The notes beneath the pieces were generated by a model that searched no databases, was not told the origin of the DNA, and saw nothing but the letters and a program-made list of their open reading frames with translations. DNA of 12,123 bases from BS150m-G50 sp964501185 [NCBI: uncultured Bacteroidia bacterium] (GTDB lineage Bacteria > CAIWAD01 > BS150m-G50). Each line of letters starts with the position of its first letter. Position 1 is the stretch's first letter. A program made the translations under genes and the position numbers. The stretch is from positions 1 to 12,123 of the forward strand of contig CAZCRT010000059.1 of NCBI GenBank assembly GCA_964501185.1, read 5' to 3'. Below, piece after piece: positions 4,847 to 12,123 of the stretch.

Positions 4847-5890
4847 TCAGGAGGTATGAGGCGGACCGCGTATCCGGTCTAATCTGTCATGACATCTGTT
4901 ATTATATTGTTGTGTGTTATATTCGAAATACTGTTCAACTTCGGCAACAGCCAGGGTAGCAATTAACAGATCTGCAGCCCAGAGTACCCGTTGCTGCGCA
5001 ACAACTACACCGTCATAACTACGGGCCAGCCAGGTCGAGTGTTCAGGAAAATCCGTTGGTAAGGGCAGAGAAGGATCAGCTGCTGCAGTTTGCCACTCGT
5101 CCGCTTCCACTGAGCCTGTATCAGACGTGCTGTTGTCACAAGCGATTATTCCAATTCCGTAATCGGCTGCAGGTGTCCGCTCATACCAGGACCCGGGGAA
5201 TCGTAAATATCCATCCTGTAAACCGGCATCGAGTTGATCACCGGCAACTATATATTCCCAGTCATCACTTCCAGCCTGAAAGAGATACCAGAGGGAAGGC
5301 CTTATAGTGAGTGGTAAATCTTCAGGTACACCGAAAAGATCCACTATTGCATCAGCGTCGACATTCAGTCGGAAGCTGAACCGGTCCTTTTCTGACATGG
5401 TACCGAATATTCTGGAGGGGTCATCATCGTCAGTATATAAATGACTATCATCCCGAATAGGAATCAGAGCCCATCCACCGGCATCCGGATAGAAGCGCAG
5501 TGTGTCGGCAAAACTGGCATCGAACAGATCCAGCGAATACTCGTGCAGATCTATTACATCCTGACCCTGTGGCCCTCGCCAACCGTTGCAGGTAGTTTTG
5601 ATCTGTAGCCGCAGGGTATCTGTAAAACTCAGGAAACTGCTGTAGAGTGGTGTAACACGGAAGAAACCACTCTGGAGAGCAGGATAGTAATTGTTGTCCG
5701 CCATAACGGCAACCCGTTGCCACTGCAGCTCGGGTGCCCCGGTGTACTGAATGCTATAGCCCTGAGCCAGCGGATCTGGCCGCCAGGTAAGTACGGGGCC
5801 ACCAAGATTCAACTCGGAATCGATAACCGGTTGGGCTGACAGGGAAAGCGCAGAGCACAACAGGCTGAACAGCGTCAGCTTCATAATCAT
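4847..5890 (-). CDS. Secreted protein of unknown function, fibronectin-like start
   Basis: I do not recognise a named family. The start ATG at 5890 gives 347 residues and a clear signal peptide (MIMK, hydrophobic run to SLSAQ, cleavage near the SAQP region). The open frame reaches a TTG at 5941, but that start would bury the signal peptide. GGAA lies seven bases before the chosen ATG, a weak ribosome-binding site; ATG at 5884 is an alternative. After the signal comes a segment (about 25-85) with W-x-P ... GYSIQY ... FFRVTP, resembling a fibronectin type III fold as seen in extracellular proteins of FCB-group bacteria. The rest is rich in D, W and Y, suggesting beta structure, with few cysteines. 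A strong terminator lies downstream, and the gene stands alone. Confidence 0.75.
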   Translation of the reverse strand: MIMKLTLFSLLCSALSLSAQPVIDSELNLGGPVLTWRPDPLAQGYSIQYTGAPELQWQRVAVMADNNYYPALQSGFFRVTPLYSSFLSFTDTLRLQIKTTCNGWRGPQGQDVIDLHEYSLDLFDASFADTLRFYPDAGGWALIPIRDDSHLYTDDDDPSRIFGTMSEKDRFSFRLNVDADAIVDLFGVPEDLPLTIRPSLWYLFQAGSDDWEYIVAGDQLDAGLQDGYLRFPGSWYERTPAADYGIGIIACDNSTSDTGSVEADEWQTAAADPSLPLPTDFPEHSTWLARSYDGVVVAQQRVLWAADLLIATLAVAEVEQYFEYNTQQYNNRCHDRLDRIRGPPHTS

Positions 5891-6132
5891 GCTATAATTC
5901 CGAACTCTGCTAAACAATTGCTCTCCATGCCTGACGGGCAAACAACAGAAGACTATTGGATATAATACTGCGAAGTTATGCAGTTGTTACATGGAAAATA
6001 GTCACCAGCCTGCAAAAAAGCAACCTCTGAAAGGGGAAATAAACTTTTTTGCGCTTTTCCGCCTTATTAATTATCGACAGAAACTCATACTGGAATCAGC
6101 CTGACAGCTTTAGAAATTCGGTTCTCCTCTGT
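5891..6132. other. Divergent promoter region with a 9-bp inverted repeat
   Basis: Between the minus-strand secreted gene and the release-factor-like gene lies TATAAT at 5961-5966, usable as a -10 box on the plus strand; TATTAT overlaps it on the minus strand. Neither has a good -35. A perfect inverted repeat GCAAAAAAG (6012-6020) / CTTTTTTGC (6044-6052) encloses AGGGGAAA. An AAAGGGGAAAT stretch (6030-6040) could act as a ribosome-binding site if translation started at TTG 6049. Confidence 0.4.
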
Positions 6133-6603
6133 ATGTTATACCTGCAACCAGATAAAACCGGAGAGGTCAGTATCAACGCGCTTACCATAACAGACTCCCT
6201 GCAGATCCCCCTGAAGGAGATTGATTTTAACTTTGTGCGCTCTTCGGGTCCGGGCGGACAGAATGTTAACAAAGTTGCGACAGCCTGTCAGCTGCGGTTT
6301 GATGTGTACACGAGTCTCTCGTTGCCACCTGAGGTGCGGGAGAGACTGATTGAGATCGCAGGTAATCGAATCAACCGGGAAGGTGTGCTGGTAATTGATG
6401 CTCGTCGTCATCGCACCCGGGAGCGTAATCGTCAGGATGCTTTGCACCGTCTGGCAAAACTCATTCAGCAGGCTGCAGAACCACCGATTCCTCGTAAAAC
6501 TACCCGTCCGCCAGCTTCGGCAGCACTTAATCGTCTACAGGCGAAGCGGCAGCAGAGCCGGAAAAAACAATTACGTGGAAAAGTTGACGATCAGGATGAC
6601 TGA
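6133..6603 (+). CDS. arfB: ArfB-like peptidyl-tRNA hydrolase / ribosome rescue factor
   Basis: This rescues ribosomes stalled without a stop codon by hydrolysing the peptidyl-tRNA. The core is the class I release-factor catalytic domain: R-S-S-G-P-G41-G42-Q43-N-V-N-K-V-A-T-A, with the GGQ loop reaching the peptidyl-transferase centre. The domain stands alone, without the codon-recognition part of RF1/RF2, and ends in a basic tail (KRQQSRKKQLRGK), as in E. coli ArfB/YaeJ (140 residues), where the tail occupies the empty mRNA channel. The start is uncertain. ATG 6133 gives 156 residues but has no ribosome-binding site. A TTG at 6049 adds 28 residues, and GGAGAGG just before 6168 hints at a start nearer the conserved domain with a rare codon. 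A HEAT-repeat gene follows after 52 bases. Confidence 0.9.
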   Translation: MLYLQPDKTGEVSINALTITDSLQIPLKEIDFNFVRSSGPGGQNVNKVATACQLRFDVYTSLSLPPEVRERLIEIAGNRINREGVLVIDARRHRTRERNRQDALHRLAKLIQQAAEPPIPRKTTRPPASAALNRLQAKRQQSRKKQLRGKVDDQDD

Positions 6604-6655
6604 TATTGTATCACATTCCCGGCAGTTTCAATGTAATCTGTAATACTGAGTAACT

Positions 6656-7633
6656 ATGCCTGTATCACGTAGACTGGAAGCACAACTGGAGCAGCTGGAA
6701 CAGCTTCAGAAAAAGCAGGATAAAGACAGACTCCAGCAGGAGCTTAAGCGGGCACTAACCAATAGTGCTGCCTTGATCGTTGCCCGGGCAGCTGTCATCT
6801 GCCGTGAAGAACGGTTGACAGACCTTGAAGCGGAATTGAAAAGCAGTTGGGAGCGCTTCCTGGACCCCCCGGCAAAGTCTGATAAAGGGTGCAAAGCGAA
6901 GACAGCCCTGGCTGCAACAATGGTTGAACTTGATACCGACTGTGTAGAGCTCTTCCTGCAGGGAATTCACCTGCGCCAGCCTGAGGCTGTCTGGGGTGGC
7001 ACGGTAGACACCGCGGCAGAGTTACGGGCTGTGTGCGCAGGTGGTCTGGCACAATCCGGTTATCCTGAGGCTGTCGTTGAACTGGCTGAACTGCTGGCTG
7101 ATCCGGAGCCGGAGGCTCGTGTGGGCGCAGTGCGGGCTTTAGCACAGCTGGATCCCTGGCGGGCGGAACCATTATTGCGCTTCAAGCTGCTTTGTGGCGA
7201 TGACGACGATAAGGTAACCGGTGATTGCTGTCTGGCGCTACTGCGGCTTTCACCCGATAACGCTCTGCCATTTGTATCACACTTGCTTGACAGTGATGAC
7301 AATATGAAAGCCGACGCTGTCGCTCTGGCAATGGGGGAGTCGCGTCTCGAGAAAGCACTGGCACCGCTACGACACGCCTGGGAGGGTGCGCTTGATGTGG
7401 GATTCCGTCGTACACTGTTGTTGTCCATTGCAATGCTTCACACAGATTCCTCAAGGGAGTTCCTTCTGGAGCTGGTGGAAAAGGAATCCTTACCGGTAGC
7501 GGAACTGGTAGTAAACGCACTCGCGATGTATCGTCATGATGACCGGTTGTTGAAGGCTCTGCAGAATATTGCCACCACGAGAGTTGATGACCTGGACGCG
7601 ATTATCAGACGTGAGTTTCTGCTGGAGCGATAA
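6656..7633 (+). CDS. HEAT-repeat protein of unknown function
   Basis: The protein has 325 residues with no signal peptide, so it is probably cytoplasmic. The N-terminus (about 5-30) is a Q/E/K-rich coiled coil. From about 108 onward there is a series of two-helix units of roughly 30 residues, such as AAELRAVCAGGLAQSG, PEARVGAVRALAQLD and MKADAVALAMGES. These have the alanine/leucine spacing and small turn residues of HEAT or HEAT-like repeats, which usually bind other proteins. No catalytic motif is visible. It lies between the ArfB-like gene (52 bases before) and the M23 gene (44 bases after), so the three may be cotranscribed. The ribosome-binding site is poor (TGAG at 6647-6650). No gene name can be given. 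Confidence 0.8.
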   Translation: MPVSRRLEAQLEQLEQLQKKQDKDRLQQELKRALTNSAALIVARAAVICREERLTDLEAELKSSWERFLDPPAKSDKGCKAKTALAATMVELDTDCVELFLQGIHLRQPEAVWGGTVDTAAELRAVCAGGLAQSGYPEAVVELAELLADPEPEARVGAVRALAQLDPWRAEPLLRFKLLCGDDDDKVTGDCCLALLRLSPDNALPFVSHLLDSDDNMKADAVALAMGESRLEKALAPLRHAWEGALDVGFRRTLLLSIAMLHTDSSREFLLELVEKESLPVAELVVNALAMYRHDDRLLKALQNIATTRVDDLDAIIRREFLLER

Positions 7634-7677
7634 ATCCCGTCCGGTCGTAATCTGTATTACATTGAAAAGGAAATCTT

Positions 7678-9861
7678 ATGGACTGTCTGATGCAAAATCG
7701 CTTTGCGCAGATCGTGATATCTGCCCTGCTGATTCTGACGTTTCTACCGGATGCATCTGTCAGGGCTGCACAGGATTATCCACGCCTGAAAGTATCACAT
7801 ACCGGTCAGTTACAGATGTCTGCTCTGCAGTCACCTGGAAACAGTTATTCACCTGATGGCAGCTATAGAAGCAGTTGGCGGATTGGCCACGTCGGTCACG
7901 ACCAGCGTCAGTTACTGGATTTTGAACTCCTGCATAACGGAAATATCCTCTACCATCTTGATCAGGCGCCCGGCTCAGATCTCTATCTTGCTGACAATGG
8001 CATCTGCGTTTTTATACAGCACCTGCATGGGCCCTCCGCCAACCTGCGCCTGAGTTTTCTGGATCGTGATGGCCACCTTCTACTGGAGTATCTGCCTGCA
8101 GCTGCCCCCACGCTTTTTGAGTTTTCCCCGACAGGTGATCGCTTCGCAGTCGGTAACAGCAACTCGCTGGAATTAATTGAGCTGCCCACCGGTGATGTAA
8201 CAATACTGCCTGGAGGCTGGGAACTCGCGGTTGCAGAGGATGAGAACCTGACTGCGATTGCCGGAGCCAACCGGTTGCAGCTGTTCAGGGAAGCCAGCCT
8301 GACTGCTGATCTGATAACTGGTATTCCCCTTCCCCGCCGTATTGTGTTCTCACCGGATAATGAAACTGTTGCTCTCGCAGGCCGTACACGGCTGGAAATC
8401 TACAATACACAGACAGCTGCTTTGACGGGTACTGCTGTTCTGCGGGATGGGCGTACTTATCGGGATCTTCATTGCATCGAGGGAGGTGTCCTGGCAGGTG
8501 TACAACTACGTGGGGAGAACAGCTCGAGTGGATTTCTGCAGCTGTACAACGGGCAGGGTCAACTACTTGAGGAGTACCCGGGTGAAACTCGCCCACATCC
8601 CCACGCAGGTGAAACGGTTGAAGCACGAAATGTATCACGCCAGCGGGATACAATTCCCTGGCCATTTTTCCCCTTCGACAGCATGAGGACGGTCTGGAAT
8701 CATTACGAACAGCACATGGGTGGATACGGTGTTGACTACTCCTACCTGCATCAGGGGCTTGATCTGATTACACCAATCGCAGAGCCGGTTTACGCTGTGG
8801 AAAGTGGTGTAGTAAAATGTGTGCTGACGCTGGGTGGCGCTGTCTACTGGCGTATTGCCGTCAGTCCTGTTCAGGAACCGGGCTGGTCAACCGGCTGGCT
8901 CTACGCCCATCTGATAGAGAGCAGTATCCAGTTCGATACCGGTGACACTGTACTGATACACGATTATCTCGGTGACATTATCCAATGGAGTGATGATTGG
9001 GGGCATATACATTTCGCGGAGATTGAGGACTCGGGGATAGTGTGGCAATATGATGACAACGAATGGGGGATCACCCGCGATCCGATGCCATTACTGGACC
9101 CTCTACCTGATACAACAGCCCCTGTTTTTGAAGATGTTTTTCCCGGCAGTCGTTTTGCATTTTGCCGCAATAATGACACTCTCTATCTGGACCCGGGTGA
9201 TCTGAACGGCGCTCTGGACATCGTGGTCAAGGTCTATGATCTGGCCGGACCTTCTCCGTGGCAACAACCGGCACATTCACTCTATTACTGGATTGAGCGG
9301 ATGGCTGATGGTCAACTGGTAGTTCCCCGCACGTTATCACAGGTGCTGGATCACCCGTATCCTTTTTACTCTTCAAGTAATTACGAGCCGTGGGCAACCC
9401 TCTTCTACCAGCGTGATCAGCTGCTGCAACCCTCCTCCTGGATGGACACAACCCGCAACTATCACCAGGTACTTACAAACAGCAACGGTGATTCACTGGC
9501 GCTGCTCAGCGAAAAGGAGCTGGCTCTGGAAACGACCGGTTTTCAGAACGGGCTTTACCGTATCTTCGCTGAAGCTCAGGATGACAATGGTAATTTCACG
9601 CGGGACAGTATGGAGGTCTCTTTCAACAACCCCGGTAATGACTGGATGCCGGAAATAACCGGCCTCTGGATTAATGATGGCACACTGTATATCGATTGGG
9701 ATGAGATTCCAGCGGCCAGCGGCTATACCATGTACAGTTCATCGCACCCGTACAGTGGCTTTACAATCGACACTTCCGGAAACTACTCTGGATCCTCCTG
9801 GCAGACGGAAGTTGAGATTGGCTCTGTCAGGTACTACCGGGTAACAGCGGAGATACCCTGA
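7678..9861 (+). CDS. Secreted M23-type metallopeptidase with propeller-like and fibronectin-like domains
   Basis: This 727-residue exported protein starts with a signal peptide (hydrophobic 9-24, cleavage near A30/A31). Residues about 60-305 show repeated beta patterns such as FSPTGDRFAVG and FSPDNETVALAG, resembling WD40 or other beta-propeller blades. Residues about 350-450 form an M23/LytM domain with the zinc ligands H358-x3-D362 and H445 in H443-I-H445-F, plus H411. All are intact, so it could cleave peptidoglycan peptide links or another glycine-rich substrate. A middle beta region (480-650) follows, and a C-terminal fibronectin-like domain (about 655-727) ends YYRVTAE, similar in style to the secreted protein at 4847-5890. 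AAAAGGAAA precedes the ATG. The combination of propeller and LytM domain is unusual. The substrate is unknown, and a scaffold role with an inactive peptidase is less likely given the complete zinc site. Confidence 0.85.
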   Translation: MDCLMQNRFAQIVISALLILTFLPDASVRAAQDYPRLKVSHTGQLQMSALQSPGNSYSPDGSYRSSWRIGHVGHDQRQLLDFELLHNGNILYHLDQAPGSDLYLADNGICVFIQHLHGPSANLRLSFLDRDGHLLLEYLPAAAPTLFEFSPTGDRFAVGNSNSLELIELPTGDVTILPGGWELAVAEDENLTAIAGANRLQLFREASLTADLITGIPLPRRIVFSPDNETVALAGRTRLEIYNTQTAALTGTAVLRDGRTYRDLHCIEGGVLAGVQLRGENSSSGFLQLYNGQGQLLEEYPGETRPHPHAGETVEARNVSRQRDTIPWPFFPFDSMRTVWNHYEQHMGGYGVDYSYLHQGLDLITPIAEPVYAVESGVVKCVLTLGGAVYWRIAVSPVQEPGWSTGWLYAHLIESSIQFDTGDTVLIHDYLGDIIQWSDDWGHIHFAEIEDSGIVWQYDDNEWGITRDPMPLLDPLPDTTAPVFEDVFPGSRFAFCRNNDTLYLDPGDLNGALDIVVKVYDLAGPSPWQQPAHSLYYWIERMADGQLVVPRTLSQVLDHPYPFYSSSNYEPWATLFYQRDQLLQPSSWMDTTRNYHQVLTNSNGDSLALLSEKELALETTGFQNGLYRIFAEAQDDNGNFTRDSMEVSFNNPGNDWMPEITGLWINDGTLYIDWDEIPAASGYTMYSSSHPYSGFTIDTSGNYSGSSWQTEVEIGSVRYYRVTAEIP

Positions 9862-9875
9862 CTCCTCAACGTAAC

Positions 9876-9897
9876 TGAGGGGCCCTGAAGCCCCTCA
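9876..9897 (+). terminator. Terminator after the M23 gene
   Basis: TGAGGGGC (9876-9883) pairs exactly with GCCCCTCA (9890-9897) around CCTGAA, 14 bases after the stop. Only TTAT follows, so it is a strong hairpin with a weak T-run. It separates two converging genes and may stop transcription from both sides. Confidence 0.7.
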
Positions 9898-9931
9898 TTA
9901 TCAGATTACGATAATTGGAATAGAACAAACC

Positions 9932-11842
9932 CTATTCCAGCGGATTTTCCCGCAGACTGGCGACCTCATCTGCAGTGTAACCGAGCTGTTTCCAGTCCAG
10001 AACACCGTTATCGCTGTGACAGTTGGTACAGGTCAGCGCACCCTCCAGACGAATCGCATGACTGATTTCCATGTGTGCGTCCATCGGCATCCAGCGCGGT
10101 TCAACCTGTTTCATCGATTTCACATCCTCGTAAGACCCGGTATCCCAGCCATCGACATCCATGAAGGACATGAACTTATTCATCAGGTAAACATCGAACA
10201 TGAAGCCGTACATCTTCTTCATCATCGACTTCTCCATCTCCCCGGAAGCAGCTCTGTCAGGATCACCTGTTAGATAATAGGTGGGAAGATTATAAGGAAC
10301 GAACATTCCACCGAAAGGACCCATATTCTGCAGATCGATATGCTGACGGCCGTTGAAACGCTTCATTGCATATAGCCTGGAGGGTTTCTTGCGTGAAATC
10401 GGGCGCATCACCTCTTCGTACCAACCGGCATAGTCATAGTCTTCGTATTCCGGCCAGACATACTGAGGATCGTAGAAGCGGAATAATCCTGCGTTATTAG
10501 GATTATCACCGATAGCGTTGCCCAGGAAAGTGGCGTCACCATTCCACCAGGTGTAAACGATCCCTTTACCCGGGAGCGTTTCTTTTTCTATGTCATCGTA
10601 AACCCAGATCCCTTCATGCTCGTGGAAGACCGGGTTGGCAAAATCACGCATGGTAGCATTATCAGGGTGCAGTTCCGTTATGTGACAGGTTACACAGGCT
10701 ACCCGTTCCGTATGCATGTTGAGGTAGTCAGCCAGCTCTTCATTGTTTTCATGAGGTTCTGCAGTGTGACAATTGGCACAGGCAACCACAGTATTGGGCA
10801 GGTCATTTGACATCATTGTGGTAGTACTCAATCCCTTGGCGATATGGTGCCCCTGTGTGGTATGGCAGTCAATACAGGCCAGGCCGGCAGCGGCATGTAC
10901 ATCCCAGGATGGTGAGTAGGGGGTACCACGCTTGGAACCGGGGTGCAGTACGCGGGGACGGTCATAACCGGTATTGATGAGGCTCTCCATGAAGGATGGA
11001 TCAGCCTCATCCACATAGATATCACCACCGAAATTATGCTGATGGCAACGCAGGCAGGTCTGGGAAGTGGGTGTGGTGACCGCCATGGCTGCCTTCATCG
11101 AACGATCCTGATCCCAGCGACGGAGTCCATTGTCATCAACTACAACCTGTTTGCGGTTCATATCATAGGCCACGCTGTGACAGATAAGGCAGTCAATAGT
11201 TTCCCGCTCTTTTTCCAGAGTACCGTACATCGGCATTATCTCCCCAAGTGGAGCCTGATACTGACCGGCGATATGGCATTGCCCACATCCTTCCGACATG
11301 GTATCCCCGTGCGCGGTGACAACAATTTCCGCCCAGGCAGTCATAGCGAAGGAGCCCGGCTTGGGACAGGGACGGTCAATCTTGCCCATCGGGAAATCAT
11401 CTGCCAGCTCACCGTTGAAACCCCAGACATTGGGGTGAGCTTTGGTGAAGAAATTATAGTGAGCGGAAGTAGTAAGGTTGTCCAGGAGATCCACGCTGTG
11501 CATCACACCTGTCTCTGCATCTGTAACTTCGATATCACTATGACAGGTCAGGCAGGTTTGCGGGCCTTCGTAAGCTGTTATACCGGCCTTGCGCATCCGT
11601 TCAATGTGGGAAAGTTCATATTGGGGATAAGCGGAAGTCAGCACCCGGCCGATTTTGTCATACTCGATATCAGTTACTGTTTCAACTGCGTATTCTATCT
11701 TGCCGGGACGGCTATCCTTCGGCATCATACTGTTTATTGTTCCGGACCAGAGAGAACAACCCTGTAAAAATAGTGCGACTATAAGTGTTGCCAGCAGTCC
11801 CGTCAACTTCGCTCGTTTTCCTGAAAACCTTACTGAGCCCAT
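9932..11842 (-). CDS. Octahaem cytochrome c lipoprotein, tetrathionate reductase-like
   Basis: The 636-residue protein has exactly eight CxxCH haem sites: 97-101, 186-190, 218-222, 263-267, 323-327, 355-359, 383-387 and 605-609. Segments such as DVHAAAGLACIDCHTTQGHH, the CANCHTAEPH region and LNMHTERVACVTCHI resemble, as I recall it, the octahaem tetrathionate reductase family of Shewanella. That enzyme reduces tetrathionate, nitrite and hydroxylamine in vitro. The N-terminus has a hydrophobic segment and the lipobox LQGC, so C29 would be lipidated and the mature protein membrane-anchored. Serine at +2 would favour the outer membrane by E. coli rules. A long haem-free stretch (390-600), rich in aromatic residues, precedes the last haem. 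GAGG lies before the ATG. No partner quinol oxidase or cytochrome maturation gene is in view, so the electron donor and true substrate are unknown. Confidence 0.88.
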   Translation of the reverse strand: MGSVRFSGKRAKLTGLLATLIVALFLQGCSLWSGTINSMMPKDSRPGKIEYAVETVTDIEYDKIGRVLTSAYPQYELSHIERMRKAGITAYEGPQTCLTCHSDIEVTDAETGVMHSVDLLDNLTTSAHYNFFTKAHPNVWGFNGELADDFPMGKIDRPCPKPGSFAMTAWAEIVVTAHGDTMSEGCGQCHIAGQYQAPLGEIMPMYGTLEKERETIDCLICHSVAYDMNRKQVVVDDNGLRRWDQDRSMKAAMAVTTPTSQTCLRCHQHNFGGDIYVDEADPSFMESLINTGYDRPRVLHPGSKRGTPYSPSWDVHAAAGLACIDCHTTQGHHIAKGLSTTTMMSNDLPNTVVACANCHTAEPHENNEELADYLNMHTERVACVTCHITELHPDNATMRDFANPVFHEHEGIWVYDDIEKETLPGKGIVYTWWNGDATFLGNAIGDNPNNAGLFRFYDPQYVWPEYEDYDYAGWYEEVMRPISRKKPSRLYAMKRFNGRQHIDLQNMGPFGGMFVPYNLPTYYLTGDPDRAASGEMEKSMMKKMYGFMFDVYLMNKFMSFMDVDGWDTGSYEDVKSMKQVEPRWMPMDAHMEISHAIRLEGALTCTNCHSDNGVLDWKQLGYTADEVASLRENPLE

Positions 11843-12080
11843 TGTTATCCTCGAGTTTATCTATCGATGTATTACTTGATCATCAGACCTGCACAATGAG
11901 CACAATATGTGTTTCTGCGAAGATACTTCAAACAATAATATAGTACTACTTTCGATATTGTTCAGAGAGTGAACTTCCTCTGATATGCTACTTCTGGTAA
12001 TAATCCAGCCACACAGAGAGGGGGCATTACCCGGCCATCCGGTTACTCCCGGTAGTCCATTGAATATACACATAAAAAAA
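11843..12080. other. Upstream region of the cytochrome gene
   Basis: These 238 bases are AT-rich. Apart from the promoter candidate at 11869-11905 I see no gene. The small minus-strand frame at 11861-12073 has no conserved features. Confidence 0.5.
11869..11905 (-). promoter_or_regulatory. Possible cytochrome promoter with tandem repeat
   Basis: On the minus strand TTGTGC (11896-11891) and TAATAC (11874-11869) are 16 bases apart and could be -35 and -10 boxes about 30 bases upstream of the start codon. ATTGTGC occurs twice with a 9-base period (plus-strand GCACAAT at 11891 and 11900), suggesting a tandem activator site. Both assignments are weak matches. Confidence 0.3.
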
Positions 12081-12123
12081 GGTTCATCGCGGAATTTAGG
12101 GGAAAAAGAGACAGCGACATCGC
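12081..12123 (+). repeat. Possible insertion-sequence end facing right
   Basis: The block begins GGTTCATCGCG directly after seven A, then has AATTTAGGGGAAAAAG. The same 11-base tip occurs at 47-37 on the other strand, also behind a run of seven A. The two could be left and right ends of one insertion-sequence type, the element bodies lying outside the window. No transposase is visible. Confidence 0.35.

Noticed and set aside
7060-7428. Serine/alanine-rich minus-strand frame within the HEAT-repeat gene
   Set aside because: It is low-complexity shadow coding opposite a helical-repeat gene with better start, length and context.
9771-9782. A seventh copy of the CTTCCGGAAG palindrome
   Set aside because: Only CTTCCGGAA matches and the right flank is lost. 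It falls in ordinary codons of the M23 gene and is best treated as chance.
10943-11767. A 274-codon open frame on the plus strand opposite the cytochrome gene
   Set aside because: It lies wholly antisense to a gene with eight intact haem motifs, has no ribosome-binding site, and shows no domain pattern. Long antisense frames arise from codon bias.
1-12123. A defence island or composite transposon carrying a new system
   Set aside because: The genes are mainly housekeeping or envelope functions. The edge repeats alone do not show mobility, and no nuclease, transposase or integrase is present.

Overview
The window reads as chromosomal DNA of a Gram-negative, anaerobic or microaerophilic bacterium. 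Evidence is a lipobox and signal peptides, a rubrerythrin, a NIF-type Fe-S assembly operon without nitrogenase genes, and an eight-haem cytochrome. Secreted proteins with fibronectin-like tails and a LytM/M23 domain are common in FCB-group and related candidate phyla. That placement is an impression, not a demonstrated assignment.

Layout: (1) 1-47 and 12081-12123 carry matching, oppositely oriented sequence ends that resemble insertion-sequence termini facing out of the window. The segment may therefore lie between two copies of one repeat. (2) 199-2411: rubrerythrin (+), a thioredoxin-type arsenate reductase (-), an IscR-like Rrf2 regulator (+) and the start of nifU. Six copies of the palindrome CTTCCGGAAG sit in this stretch. 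(3) 1677-4106: iscR-like, nifU and nifS form an Fe-S cluster biogenesis operon. nifU and nifS overlap by 4 bp, and an inverted repeat overlaps the iscR promoter. (4) 4107-4846: a 740-bp gene-poor region. It holds a second, recoded copy of the nifS 3' end, a further shortened copy, a chorismate-mutase-like gene fragment, and three copies of a stem-loop module with identical geometry. (5) 4847-5890 (-): a secreted protein of unknown function with its own strong terminator. (6) 6133-9861 (+): an ArfB-like peptide-release protein, a HEAT-repeat protein, and a secreted protein combining a propeller-like domain, an M23 metallopeptidase domain and a fibronectin-like tail; a hairpin terminator follows. 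(7) 9932-11842 (-): a lipoprotein octahaem cytochrome c resembling the octahaem tetrathionate reductase family.

Functionally, the left half is about redox and metal stress: peroxide removal by rubrerythrin, arsenate reduction, and Fe-S cluster assembly under a cluster-sensing repressor. The right half is about the cell envelope and extracytoplasmic electron transfer. The least expected part is the relic field behind nifS. Its duplicated nifS tail differs from the intact gene at 8 of 76 positions, and all 8 are synonymous third-codon changes. This suggests that a second functional nifS once existed, or that the copy came from a related strain.
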